This document shows, piece after piece, positions 7,371 through 15,109 of a stretch of DNA of 35,413 nt. The notes below the pieces were generated by a model. That model did no database searches and was not told the origin of the DNA. It worked only from the letters and a program-made list of their open reading frames with translations. A program made the translations under genes and the position numbers. The DNA comes from Actinomycetes bacterium. GTDB taxonomy: Bacteria; Actinomycetota; Actinomycetes; Actinomycetales; Microbacteriaceae. Positions within the stretch are counted from its first letter, which is position 1. The number at the start of each line of letters is the position of its first letter. The stretch covers positions 1 through 35,413 of the forward strand of contig JAEZHW010000009.1 in NCBI GenBank assembly GCA_023436775.1. Direction: 5' to 3'.

Positions 7371-8234
7371 TTAGCGGTCCTTCGGCAGCCAGCGGAAGGT
7401 GAGCGTGGCGGCCACCAGGCCAACGACCAGCCAGACGCCCAGCACGATCGCGACCATGTCCAGGTTCCAGGCGCCACCCTGCTCGACAGCCTTGAACGCG
7501 TCCGGCAGGAACACCGAGCGCAGGCCCTGGGCCATCCAGCGCAGCGGGAAGATCCCGGCCACATTCTGCAGCCATTCCGGCAGCTGGGTGAACGGCAGGT
7601 ACACGCCCGAGATGAACTGCAGCAACAGCACCGGGGGCACCACCACGGCCGAGGCACTGCGTGCCGTGCGCGGCAGACGAGACAGCGCAATACCGATCAC
7701 GGCCGAGGCTGCCAGACCCAGCGGGAACACCCACGCGAAAGTGAGCCACGACTCCATCTCGGTCGGCAGTTCCACGCCGAAGAACAGCGCCGCCACAGCG
7801 ATCAGCACCGCGGCCTGGAGCACCGCCGTGATCAGCACCAGGCCGATCTTGCCGATGAAGTAGGACAGCTTCGGCAGCGGGGTGCCCGCGAAGCGGCGCA
7901 GCGTGCCGTCGTGACGCTCGGTGGCGATGTCGATCGCCAGGGTCTGCACGCCCGAGAGCAGCAGGCCCGCAGCGAGCATGGCCGGCAGGTAGTAGGAGGC
8001 CGCCGTGATGCCACCCTCACCGTTCGGACCGCCACCGATGAGCGAGCCGCTGAAGGCGGTAGCGAAGATGGCGAACATCATGATCGGGAAGGCGAAGTTG
8101 AAGAAGACGGCGTCTGGCAGGCGGAAGAAGCCGCGCACCTCGTAGACGGCCTGGGCGAGGCCCAGCTTCAATGCGTTGGGACGATACGGCGCGCGGGTGG
8201 CGGCCTGCGTTTCGGGAGCAATCGTGGTGGTCAT
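7371..8234 (-). CDS. ABC-2 type transporter permease
   Basis: The 287-residue membrane protein has six predicted helices in the ABC-2 arrangement. An N-terminal cytoplasmic tail (1-28) leads to a first helix around FFNFAFPIMMFAIFATAF, then a long loop and a cluster of four helices. The ATRAPYRPNALKL...EVRGFFR entry is typical of drug or lipid exporters of the YadH/DrrB type. It starts 2 nt after the ATPase stop, so the two make one transporter. Substrate is unknown; antibiotics or membrane-active compounds are the usual guess given the partner two-component system. Confidence 0.92.
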   Translation of the reverse strand: MTTTIAPETQAATRAPYRPNALKLGLAQAVYEVRGFFRLPDAVFFNFAFPIMMFAIFATAFSGSLIGGGPNGEGGITAASYYLPAMLAAGLLLSGVQTLAIDIATERHDGTLRRFAGTPLPKLSYFIGKIGLVLITAVLQAAVLIAVAALFFGVELPTEMESWLTFAWVFPLGLAASAVIGIALSRLPRTARSASAVVVPPVLLLQFISGVYLPFTQLPEWLQNVAGIFPLRWMAQGLRSVFLPDAFKAVEQGGAWNLDMVAIVLGVWLVVGLVAATLTFRWLPKDR

Positions 8235-8236
8235 GG

Positions 8237-9124
8237 TTATGCCTCCTGCGCGGCGGCGGCCGCGGCACTGTCGTGCTCGGCGATCAGGCCGAGGTAGATG
8301 TCTTCCAGACTGGGGCGGATGACTTCCAGCCCCTGCGGTTCGCGGCCGCCAGCGGCCGAGACGAGCGACGCGACCAGCTGGCCGGGTTCGTGGGTGCGCT
8401 GCTCACGCACCGCATCGCCCTCGCACCAGCGCACCAGCGGGGTGCGGGCCTCGTCGCTGCCGAGGCGATCGACGGTGTCCAGCGCGGCAAGCTTGCCCGC
8501 GGCGATCACGGCGACTCGGTCCGAGAGGTGGGCCGCCTCGTCGAGGTAGTGCGTGGTGAGCAGGGTCGTGGTGCCCTCGTCCTTGAGCGAGCGGATTAGG
8601 TCCCAGAACTGGCGGCGCGCCGACGGGTCGAAACCGGTGGTCGGCTCGTCCAGGAACAGCACCTCCGGACGGCCGATGATGCCGAGCGCGACGTCGACGC
8701 GGCGGCGCTGACCGCCGGAGAGGTGACGGATCTGGGTGCCGGCCTTGGCCTCGAGGCCGACGGCGGCAATCACCTCGTCCACGTTGCGCGGGTTCGGGTA
8801 CATGCCAGCGAAGTGGCGCAGTTGTTCGCGGACCGTGGCGCCACCGGTCTCACCGGTGGACTGCAGCACGATGCCGAGGCGCGAGCGCCAGTCCAGGCCC
8901 GCCTGCTCCGGGTCGCAGCCCAGGACGGAAACGGTGCCGCCGCTGCGGGTGCGGTAGCCCTCAAGAATCTCGATCGTGGTCGACTTGCCGGCGCCGTTCG
9001 GGCCGAGCAGGGCGAAGGTCTCGCCGCGTTCGATGGTGAAGCTCAGGCCGTTGACCGTGGTCACGTCGGCGTAGCGCTTCTGCAGATTCTCGACCCGAAT
9101 CACCGTGTCATGCTGTGCGTTCAT
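8237..9124 (-). CDS. ABC transporter ATP-binding protein (DrrA/CcmA type)
   Basis: ATPase subunit for the permease that follows. It has Walker A GPNGAGKST, the Q-loop near VLQSTGETGG, ABC signature LSGGQRRRVDVAL, Walker B VLFLDEPTTGFDP and the switch His in LLTTHYLDEA. A C-terminal extension of about 80 residues, as in DrrA-like exporters, follows the nucleotide-binding domain. ATG 9124 (MNAQHDTV) is preferred; in-frame alternatives at 9136 (ATG) and 9160 (GTG) would add 4 or 12 unconserved residues. It heads the ABC-kinase-regulator gene set, and the operator-like array lies directly upstream. Confidence 0.92.
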   Translation of the reverse strand: MNAQHDTVIRVENLQKRYADVTTVNGLSFTIERGETFALLGPNGAGKSTTIEILEGYRTRSGGTVSVLGCDPEQAGLDWRSRLGIVLQSTGETGGATVREQLRHFAGMYPNPRNVDEVIAAVGLEAKAGTQIRHLSGGQRRRVDVALGIIGRPEVLFLDEPTTGFDPSARRQFWDLIRSLKDEGTTTLLTTHYLDEAAHLSDRVAVIAAGKLAALDTVDRLGSDEARTPLVRWCEGDAVREQRTHEPGQLVASLVSAAGGREPQGLEVIRPSLEDIYLGLIAEHDSAAAAAAQEA

Positions 9125-9167
9125 GACATCCAGCATCTCGTTTTGGCAGGGGGGTGTCACAGCGACT

Positions 9168-9250
9168 GATCGGTGGAACTTTGGGTGTCCACCGATCGGT
9201 GGACACGGCCCGGTCAGCCGGTGGAACTGGGCAGATCGGCTGGTGGATTC
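9168..9250 (-). promoter_or_regulatory. Operator array upstream of the ABC/two-component genes
   Basis: A perfect 22-bp palindrome at 9185-9206 consists of half GTGTCCACCGA and its reverse complement. GGTGGA cores in the same direction begin at 9172, 9198, 9220 and 9242, three of them spaced exactly 22 bp (two helical turns), often within GATCGGTGGA. Such spaced sites are typical of cooperative binding by a dimeric regulator. The LuxR-type regulator of the same gene set is the obvious candidate (inference). Confidence 0.65.
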
Positions 9251-9277
9251 GGCGAGGCGGGACGTGCAGAAACCACG

Positions 9278-9309
9278 AAGCCCGCCCCTGGAATGCCGGG
9301 AACGGGCCT
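9278..9309 (-). terminator. Possible terminator after the aminotransferase gene
   Basis: AAGCCCG (9278-9284) and CGGGCCT (9303-9309) pair with one G:T, with an inner CCC/GGG. It lies 17 nt after the aminotransferase stop, reading leftward. The T run is poor. Confidence 0.45.
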
Positions 9310-9325
9310 CGACGGACTGTCGGCG

Positions 9326-10567
9326 TTACTCGGCGAACAGGCGCTGAATCCGGCTCACACCCTCGGCGATGTCCTCATCGCTGAGCGCGTAGCTGAACCG
9401 CAGGTAGCCGCTCGGGCCGAAGGCCTCGCCCGGCACCGCAGCCACCTCGGCGCGGTCCAGGATGAAGTCCGCAAGCTCCAGGGAGGTGTTGATCTGCACA
9501 CCGTCCCATTCACGGCCCAGCACGCCGGTCACGTCTGCGTAAACGTAGAACGCGCCACCTGGGGTCGGCACGCTAAAGCCGTTCACCGCGTTCAAACCCG
9601 CGACGATCGCCTTGCGGCGACGTTCGAAGGCGGTGCGCATGGTGTCCACGGCGTCCTGCGAGCCAGTGAGGGCCGCCAGCGCTGCCTTCTGCGCGATGTT
9701 GTTCACGTTCGAGCTGAGGTGCGACTGCAGGTTCGCCGCAGCCTTGATGGCGGCGGTCGGGCCGTACATCCAGCCCACTCGCCAACCGGTCATGGCGTAG
9801 GTCTTGGCAACACCGTCGACGACGATGGTGCGATCGGCGAGTTCCGGCACCGCAGCCAGCAGGCTGGTGGTCTGCAGGCCGTCGTAGACGAGGTGCTGGT
9901 AGATGTCGTCCGAGATGACCCAGAGGCCGTGTTCGGCCGCCCAGCGACCGATGGCGGTGATCTCCTCGGCGGTGTAGACCGCGCCGGTCGGGTTCGAGGG
10001 CGAGCACAGCAGCAGCACTCGGGTGCGCTCGGTGCGAGCCGCCTCGAGCTGCGCCACGGTGACTTTGTAGCCCTGGTCGGCGCCGGCGAAGACCTCGACC
10101 GGGGTGCCGCCAGCGAGCTTGATCGCCTCGGGGTAGGTGGTCCAGTACGGTGCGGGCAGCAGCACTTCGTCGCCCTCGCCGACGGCAACCTGGAAGGCCT
10201 GGTAGACGGCCTGCTTGCCACCGTTGGTGACGATGATGTTGGCGGGGTCGATGGTCACGCCCGAATCCGCCAGAACCTTTGCCGCAATGGCCGAACGCAA
10301 CTCAGGCAGACCGGAAGCCGGAGTGTAACGGTGGCTGGCGGGATCGGTCGCGGCCGCGACGGCGGCCTCAACGATGTGGGCCGGAGTGGCGAAGTCGGGC
10401 TCGCCGGCGGCGAAGCTGACTACGGGGCGACCGGCGGCCTTGAGGGCCTTGGCCTTGGCGTCGACCTTCAGGGTCGCGCTTTCGGCAATCGCCGCGATAC
10501 GAGGGGAGATGCGCGGCGGAACGCCGGCCTGCGCACCGGGGTTGGATTCTGAGGGCTGGGTAGACAC
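9326..10567 (-). CDS. aspC: Aspartate aminotransferase (class I PLP aminotransferase)
   Basis: Fold-type I PLP enzyme of about 413 residues that moves an amino group between aspartate and 2-oxoglutarate. Visible: SPRIAAIAESATL, FAAGEPDF, the substrate/PLP region NGGKQAVYQAF, the Asn/Pro segment SPSNPTGAVY, and the PLP-lysine motif VDGVAKTYAMTGWRVGW. C-terminal Arg in GYLRFSYAL binds the substrate carboxylate in the family. GTG at 10567 is chosen because TATGCT ends 7 nt before it (leaderless); the ATG four codons upstream lies inside that -10 box. An aspartate aminotransferase upstream of secE-nusG is conserved in actinobacteria. Confidence 0.92.
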   Translation of the reverse strand: MSTQPSESNPGAQAGVPPRISPRIAAIAESATLKVDAKAKALKAAGRPVVSFAAGEPDFATPAHIVEAAVAAATDPASHRYTPASGLPELRSAIAAKVLADSGVTIDPANIIVTNGGKQAVYQAFQVAVGEGDEVLLPAPYWTTYPEAIKLAGGTPVEVFAGADQGYKVTVAQLEAARTERTRVLLLCSPSNPTGAVYTAEEITAIGRWAAEHGLWVISDDIYQHLVYDGLQTTSLLAAVPELADRTIVVDGVAKTYAMTGWRVGWMYGPTAAIKAAANLQSHLSSNVNNIAQKAALAALTGSQDAVDTMRTAFERRRKAIVAGLNAVNGFSVPTPGGAFYVYADVTGVLGREWDGVQINTSLELADFILDRAEVAAVPGEAFGPSGYLRFSYALSDEDIAEGVSRIQRLFAE

Positions 10568-10574
10568 GACTACG

Positions 10575-10580
10575 AGCATA
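10575..10580 (-). promoter_or_regulatory. -10 box of a probable leaderless promoter
   Basis: TATGCT on the minus strand ends 7 nt before the GTG at 10567, the same spacing as before the MaoC gene at 3373. No ribosome binding site precedes the GTG. Confidence 0.55.
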
Positions 10581-10589
10581 CGACCGCAA

Positions 10590-10622
10590 CCAGGGTCCGC
10601 GCTGGTTTCGCACGGACCCTGG
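10590..10622 (-). terminator. Hairpin terminator after the surface-protein gene
   Basis: Perfect 10-bp arms CCAGGGTCCG (10590-10599) and CGGACCCTGG (10613-10622) with a 13-nt loop. It lies 45 nt after the stop of the gene ending at 10667 and just upstream of the aminotransferase promoter. Confidence 0.7.
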
Positions 10623-10666
10623 CTGGGTATGAGGTCAGGGAACGGGGGTGATTCCCCCGCGGTGAC

Positions 10667-12610
10667 CTACGCGAGCGGCTCGTCGCCGCTCGGCACCGAC
10701 CTACGTCGGCTGATGAGGAGGCGGGCACCTGCACCGAGCAGGAGCACCACCATGGCTGCGATCAGGTACGGCATCACGTCGACACCGGTCCAGAGCAGGG
10801 TGCGGTCGTAGGACGTGGGCAACGTGTCCACATCCGGATCGTTACCGCCCGGCGGGTTGGTGCCCGGCGGGTTGGTCCCCGGCGGGTTCGTCCCGGCTGC
10901 CGCCTGCACGGCGACCCGAGCGTTCGCCAGGTCTAGGCGGGCCAGCGAGCCACCAGCCACATCGACGCGCAGTGCGGTCTGACGCAGTGCCTGGGTGTCA
11001 CCCTGCTGCTGCGGCTCTTGCACGTTGAGTTTCACCGAGACCACGTTCTGCAACGCGGCGCCCAGACTCTGCTCAGGTCCGGTCAGCGCCTTCGTCACCG
11101 GCGCGAGGACCTGCCGGTCGACGGCCGAGGCGAGGGAGCGAACCGTGCTGTCCGAACCGAAGAGGACGCGATCGAGCACCTGGCCGAGGCCGGTCAGCAG
11201 GGCCGACAGGTTCAGCGACTTCTTGATACCCAGCACCTGCACGTCGACGGTGGCCGTCGCGGCAGCGCCGCTGAGCAACTGGCCGACGTTCGCATCAATC
11301 TTCAGTTCCACCGAGGTCTTGAGCTTCTCGATGATCGGCTCGAGCACCTTCTCGGTGGTGGTCACCAACTTGGTCACGACCTTGTCCACCGCATCACACA
11401 CGCCACCGACGACTCCGCCCACCAGGTTGCCGATGCCGCCAAGCAGGCCGCCGCTGTTGTTCGACGGCAGGTCAGGGCAGACACCGGGCACAATCTCGGT
11501 GACTTCCTTGACGACCGTCTTCAGCACTTCCTTGTGGCCGACGATCTTGTCGGTCGAGAAGGAGATGGCGACCCGGATCTTCACGGATGCGTTGCGCAGG
11601 GCCGCCTCGACGATGTCCACTGCCTCGTTCACGGCATCATCGATCAGATCCATGACGCCGCCGGTGATGTCACTGACCAGCGAGGAAGCGAGCACTTCCG
11701 TGCCCACGCCTCGGCCGTTCAGGGTGGCGCCGCGCGGCAGGGCCGCCAGATCCACCGTGACCACACCAGTCTTGAGGTCGACGCTCAAGCCACGCTGGCT
11801 GAGCTGCAACCGCAGCGCCCGCTGCAGTGCGGCGTCGAGGTCGAAGTTGATGGTTGCCGAGGCTTCGACCGAAGCACCGGCCAACTTCAACGAAGCGTCG
11901 ACGTTCTGCAGTGCCGAACTGACCTGCGCGAGCAGGGCGCCGTTCTTGCCGACCAGGGCGCCGATATCGGCGCGAATGCCGTCCAGCAGCTTCGACAGCC
12001 GCGAGTTCACCTTCTTGATCGCTGGCGCCTGGAACTGCAGCTTCAGTGAGGCCAGCGAGTAGCTGCCGTGCAGGTTGCCCGACTCGGAGGCAGTGACCTT
12101 GGAGGTGATGGCGCCGACCAGCAGTTTCAGCGAAGCAATCTCGCTGGTGAGCCGGTCGCCCAGGAGGGCGTCGAGGTCAACCACGGTGGTGCCACCTGAG
12201 CCGCTGCCCAAGGCCACGGCGCCACTGTCCGATACGGCACCAGCAGCCGCGGTCGCGGCGCCGGTACTGCGCGCCTCGGCGTATTGACCAAGGGCGCCGC
12301 CGGTGATGAGGTCACCGAGGCTGATCTTGATACCGCCCGGCACCGAGATTTTGATCTTCTTGAGCACTCCCGCCGTGAGGGGGTGCGACTTGGTGACGGT
12401 GCCGCCACCGGTGTTGCGCACCGAAGCGTCTTCAAGGGCAGCAATCTGGTCGAGATTGATGCCGAGGACCTTGCCGTCAATCAGGCGCGCCTCCGCAGTC
12501 GTGGTCGGCTCGTCCGAATCCGCCGCGAATGCGGGCGCTGCCGTGGTGATCAGTGTGAGTGCGAGCGCGCTCGCAACTGCTGCACGTGTACTCCTTCGCT
12601 GGGTAAACAT
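10667..12610 (-). CDS. Large secreted membrane-anchored protein, choice-of-anchor G type
   Basis: The 647-residue product has a signal peptide (1-29, ending PAFAA), then a long domain rich in Val, Leu, Ala and Ser with regular LDLAALPRG, GVLKKIKISVPGG and VDLKTGVVTVDL motifs. This pattern resembles actinobacterial 'choice-of-anchor G' surface proteins. The C-terminus has three TNPPG repeats as a wall-spanning linker, LPTSYD (not a true LPXTG), one transmembrane helix (about 613-633) and a positively charged RRR tail. Only two Cys occur in one central segment (VCPD...GVCD) and may form a disulfide. GGAGAGAG precedes ATG 12610. Its function is unknown; adhesion or envelope structure is a guess. 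It is next to the sigma-factor fusion gene. Confidence 0.72.
   Translation of the reverse strand: MFTQRRSTRAAVASALALTLITTAAPAFAADSDEPTTTAEARLIDGKVLGINLDQIAALEDASVRNTGGGTVTKSHPLTAGVLKKIKISVPGGIKISLGDLITGGALGQYAEARSTGAATAAAGAVSDSGAVALGSGSGGTTVVDLDALLGDRLTSEIASLKLLVGAITSKVTASESGNLHGSYSLASLKLQFQAPAIKKVNSRLSKLLDGIRADIGALVGKNGALLAQVSSALQNVDASLKLAGASVEASATINFDLDAALQRALRLQLSQRGLSVDLKTGVVTVDLAALPRGATLNGRGVGTEVLASSLVSDITGGVMDLIDDAVNEAVDIVEAALRNASVKIRVAISFSTDKIVGHKEVLKTVVKEVTEIVPGVCPDLPSNNSGGLLGGIGNLVGGVVGGVCDAVDKVVTKLVTTTEKVLEPIIEKLKTSVELKIDANVGQLLSGAAATATVDVQVLGIKKSLNLSALLTGLGQVLDRVLFGSDSTVRSLASAVDRQVLAPVTKALTGPEQSLGAALQNVVSVKLNVQEPQQQGDTQALRQTALRVDVAGGSLARLDLANARVAVQAAAGTNPPGTNPPGTNPPGGNDPDVDTLPTSYDRTLLWTGVDVMPYLIAAMVVLLLGAGARLLISRRRSVPSGDEPLA
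10851..10895 (-). repeat. Three tandem 15-bp repeats encoding TNPPG
   Basis: Units at 10851-10865, 10866-10880 and 10881-10895 differ by a few bases and are in frame. They form the Pro/Gly linker before the membrane anchor, and copy number could vary between strains. Confidence 0.85.
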
Positions 12611-12635
12611 TGCTCTCTCCGCTCCATTGCGCCGA

Positions 12636-12740
12636 CTTGACCCTGATCAAGCCGACGGGCACCATCCCGAATTGGTGCCGTGAGGGAGGGGAGGCAGGAA
12701 TGTGTGGTTCGTGACGCGGTTTCGCGGAAATTGTCACGAA
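12636..12740 (-). promoter_or_regulatory. Inverted repeats upstream of the surface-protein gene
   Basis: Three separate inverted repeats lie in the 240-nt gap: CTTGA/TCAAG (12636-12651), GGCACCA/TGGTGCC (12658-12679, 8-nt spacer) and TTCGTGAC/GTCACGAA (12708-12740, 17-nt spacer). The last has perfect 8-bp arms and could be a regulator site. The middle one could be an mRNA hairpin about 50 nt before the start codon. No promoter can be named with certainty. Confidence 0.5.
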
Positions 12741-12778
12741 TATTCAGAAAGCACTCAGCCAGGCGGTTCGGATTCCCA

Positions 12779-12814
12779 GCGTCGGGGTGCGCAACATCGC
12801 ATCACCCCGCACGC
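12779..12814 (-). terminator. Hairpin after the sigma-factor fusion gene
   Basis: GCGT-CGGGGTG (12779-12789) pairs with CACCCCG-ACGC (12803-12814) with one bulged C. It follows the stop at 12851 by about 37 nt, reading leftward. No T run. Confidence 0.5.
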
Positions 12815-12850
12815 GCGGCGCAGGTCTGCGACAGTCGTGATGGCTGCGGG

Positions 12851-14392
12851 CTACTTCTTGCCCTTGCCGCCGCCGAGCAGGCCACCCAGGCCGCCCAACA
12901 CGCCGCTGACCACGTCGCCGACCTCGTCCGCAACGCCGCCCACGACGTCGCCGACCGCTCCGGTGACGCCGCCGACCACGTCGCCAACAGCACCCGTGAC
13001 GCCGTTCGCAACGTCACCCACAGCACCGGTCACCGTGCTGCCGGTGTTCCCACCGGTCAGCCCATCGAGGACGCCGCCGACGCCATCGAGTACACCACCG
13101 ACCGTGCCGCCGACGCCATCGAGCACGCCGCCCACCGTGCCGCCGACGCCGTCAAGCACACCACCGACGGTGCCGCCGACGCCATCCAGCGTCCCGTCAA
13201 GAATGCCGCCGACGCCGTCAAGGGTGTCGCCCACCCCGCCGAGCAGGCCGCCAGTGCCGTCGAGCAGGCTGTCGCCAGAGCCGTCGCCACTCCCGTCGCC
13301 GGATCCATCCCCGGTGCCGATCGAGCCATCGCCGGTGAGGATGGTCTCGTCCCCACCGCCGGTGCCACCACCGCTGCCGCCGCCCGGGGGCTCCACGGTG
13401 ATCGTGGGGCCACCCGTGCCGGTCTCGGGGTCGAACGCTCGAGGCAGAACCACGACCGCACCAGTGACCACGAGTGCGGTCACGCTGGCGGCAACCAGCC
13501 ACGAGGTGAGCGCGCCGCCGCCGGCGAGGCCAATACCGGCCATACCAGCGGCACCCACGCCGCCGGCGCCCGTCAGGGCCAGTGCCGTCGCAGCACCGGC
13601 GCCAACCGCGCCCTGCAGCCAGACCGCGCCGGCCGAGGTGCCGACGATCGCCGGGATCAGGCTCGGGGCCAGCATCGAGCTGGTCTGCTGTGCCTCCAGG
13701 CCGAGGGCCTGGCAGTCATCGCAGGTCGAGAGGTGCTTGCTCATACGAGCACTGTCACGCTTGCCGAGGCCGTCGCCGAGGTGCGCGCCGAGGTGCGCGA
13801 CCACCCAGCCGCACTCGCCGGTGCGAGCGGTGCTGGTGACATGCGCCTGAATCCAGGCCTCGCGCAGCCCGTCCCGGGCTCGCACCGCGAGGGCGGACAC
13901 CGCGTTGTCGCTAATGCCGAGCAGCGGGCCGACCTCGCGCGGGGGCATGCCTTCGACCGCGGTGTACCAGAGCACGGTTTGCCAGCGCTCCGGCAGGCTG
14001 GAGAACGCACGAATGATGAGGTCGCGATCCACGCGCCGCGGCAGATCGTCGTGGTTGTCATCCTGGGAGTCGGCGACGGCGACGATGTCCTCGACGGTGA
14101 GTTCGCGCTGGCCGTGATACGAGCGACGGGCGAGGTTGCGAATGACGGCGTACAGGTAGGGACGGAAGGCGCCGCTCGGGCCGCCGCCGCGTTGGACGGT
14201 GTCCAGGACGCTGGTGAACGCCTCGGCAACGAGGTCTTCCGCGTCCATCCGCGTGAAGGACTTGGCCATCCGAATTGCCGCGCGCTGATGGCGGTGCCAG
14301 AGCTCGCTGAATGCGGCGCTGTCACCTGACCGGGCGCTGGCGAGGAGTTGCTCGTCGGACAATTCCGACACTGCAATGTCCGTCATGCTCAT
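12851..14392 (-). CDS. ECF sigma factor fused to zinc-finger, transmembrane and repeat domains
   Basis: The 513-residue product begins with an extracytoplasmic-function sigma factor: region 2 (about 20-85, FSELWHRHQRAAIRMAK...DAEDLVAEAF) and region 4 (about 125-185, LPERWQTVLWYTAVEGMPPREVG). Residues 217-230 hold MSKHLSTCDDC, the HxxxCxxC motif of zinc-binding anti-sigma domains. After Ala/Gly-rich hydrophobic segments, a transmembrane helix (about 295-316) leads to an acidic Gly/Ser/Asp linker. Long 11-residue repeats follow (DGVGGTVGGVL and VTGAVGDVVGG types), ending LLGGGKGKK. It looks like a sigma factor with its own anti-sigma and outside sensor in one chain. ATG 14392 is chosen over a TTG 7 codons earlier because GGAGAGGAG sits 6 nt before it. 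Its targets may include the adjacent surface-protein gene (inference). Confidence 0.85.
   Translation of the reverse strand: MSMTDIAVSELSDEQLLASARSGDSAAFSELWHRHQRAAIRMAKSFTRMDAEDLVAEAFTSVLDTVQRGGGPSGAFRPYLYAVIRNLARRSYHGQRELTVEDIVAVADSQDDNHDDLPRRVDRDLIIRAFSSLPERWQTVLWYTAVEGMPPREVGPLLGISDNAVSALAVRARDGLREAWIQAHVTSTARTGECGWVVAHLGAHLGDGLGKRDSARMSKHLSTCDDCQALGLEAQQTSSMLAPSLIPAIVGTSAGAVWLQGAVGAGAATALALTGAGGVGAAGMAGIGLAGGGALTSWLVAASVTALVVTGAVVVLPRAFDPETGTGGPTITVEPPGGGSGGGTGGGDETILTGDGSIGTGDGSGDGSGDGSGDSLLDGTGGLLGGVGDTLDGVGGILDGTLDGVGGTVGGVLDGVGGTVGGVLDGVGGTVGGVLDGVGGVLDGLTGGNTGSTVTGAVGDVANGVTGAVGDVVGGVTGAVGDVVGGVADEVGDVVSGVLGGLGGLLGGGKGKK
12900..13250 (-). repeat. 33-bp coding repeats in the sigma-factor fusion tail
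   Basis: Two blocks share an 11-residue (33-bp) period: about 13060-13250 (DGVGGTVGGVL, three close copies with degenerate flanks) and about 12900-13035 (VTGAVGDVVGG, three to four copies). All are in frame. GC-rich repeats like these are prone to copy-number change. Confidence 0.8.
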
Positions 14393-14664
14393 CGTCCGCT
14401 CCTCTCCTGACAAAGAAGCTGAACTTCGCTTGAGTTTGGAGCATACGCTGCTATCCAGGGAGTTGCCAGTTGAGAGTCCCCAAGATGGATACCGATGCCA
14501 GGGAAATCACGCACTGGGCGGTGGAAATCGCTCGGCTTTACGTTTCGAGCGTTGCTGACCTAGAATGAACTCCGGTAGTTGAAACCTGCCATACTTCGTT
14601 ATGCCCATTCCCCCTAGATTCGTCTTGGGACGAGGCGTGGCTAAGCGCAACGGTTTCCATACCT
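14393..14664. other. Divergent intergenic region, sigma-factor gene and tRNA-Trp
   Basis: No gene seen. The minus-strand side has a -10-like TATGCT about 50 nt upstream of the sigma start, with GGCAAC/TGGCAA at a -35 distance, which would fit either a housekeeping or an ECF-type promoter. The plus-strand side has a -10-like TAGATT near 14616 that could serve tRNA-Trp and secE. Base composition is a little lower in G+C, as is usual for promoter regions. Confidence 0.35.
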
Positions 14665-14737
14665 AGGGCGGTGGCTCAATTGGTAGAGCAGCGGTCTCCA
14701 AAACCGCAGGTTGCAGGTTCGAGTCCTGTCCGCCCTG
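14665..14737 (+). tRNA. tRNA-Trp (CCA)
   Basis: Acceptor AGGGCGG (14665-14671) pairs with CCGCCCT (14730-14736); discriminator G14737. Anticodon stem GCGGT/ACCGC encloses loop CTCCAAA with anticodon CCA at 14698-14700. tRNA-Trp directly before secE-nusG is a conserved bacterial arrangement. Confidence 0.96.
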
Positions 14738-14779
14738 CAAGTCCGGTCACCCGGACTACACCATAGGAAGAAGGCAGCA

Positions 14780-15061
14780 GTGGCACGCAACATCGTTGAT
14801 GAGCCGAGCGAAGACGTCGTCGCCAAGGCACGTCGCGAAGGTGCTGCACGCCGTGGTCCGCTCGGCCGGGTCGCCCTGTTCTTCCGCCAGGTGTGGGACG
14901 AACTGAAGAAGGTCGTTACTCCCACGTGGAAGGAACTGATCAACTTCACACTGGTGGTTCTGGCATTCGTGCTGATCATGACCGCCGTGATCTACGGACT
15001 GGATCGCCTGTTTGGTCTGCTGACGCTGTTCGTCTTTGGTGACGGTCCGGTCGCAGGCTAA
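14780..15061 (+). CDS. secE: Preprotein translocase subunit SecE
   Basis: The 93-residue protein has a charged N-terminal part and the conserved cytoplasmic amphipathic segment RQVWDELKKVVTPTWKEL (about 42-59) preceding the single transmembrane helix. SecE clamps SecY in the Sec translocon. GTG 14780 is chosen because GAAGAAGG lies just upstream and the product then begins VARNIVDE; the longer open frame would read into tRNA-Trp. nusG follows after 48 nt. Confidence 0.95.
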   Translation: MARNIVDEPSEDVVAKARREGAARRGPLGRVALFFRQVWDELKKVVTPTWKELINFTLVVLAFVLIMTAVIYGLDRLFGLLTLFVFGDGPVAG

Positions 15062-15109
15062 GCGCCGCAAGACTGACCGACGTACACAAGATCGAAGAAG
15101 GTAACTGAC

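Noticed and set aside
9173..10552. 459-codon open frame on the plus strand
   Set aside because: Antisense to the aminotransferase gene; low-complexity, no recognisable domain.
12900..13250. Regular 33-bp repeats that could suggest a CRISPR array
   Set aside because: Repeats are contiguous without unique spacers, vary between copies and stay in frame within a protein tail; no cas genes.
12680..14329. 549-codon open frame on the plus strand with Ala-rich 11-residue repeats resembling LEA-type proteins
   Set aside because: It is antisense to the sigma-factor fusion, whose domains are clear; the repeats are the mirror of the 33-bp coding repeats, and no ribosome binding site or family motif supports it.
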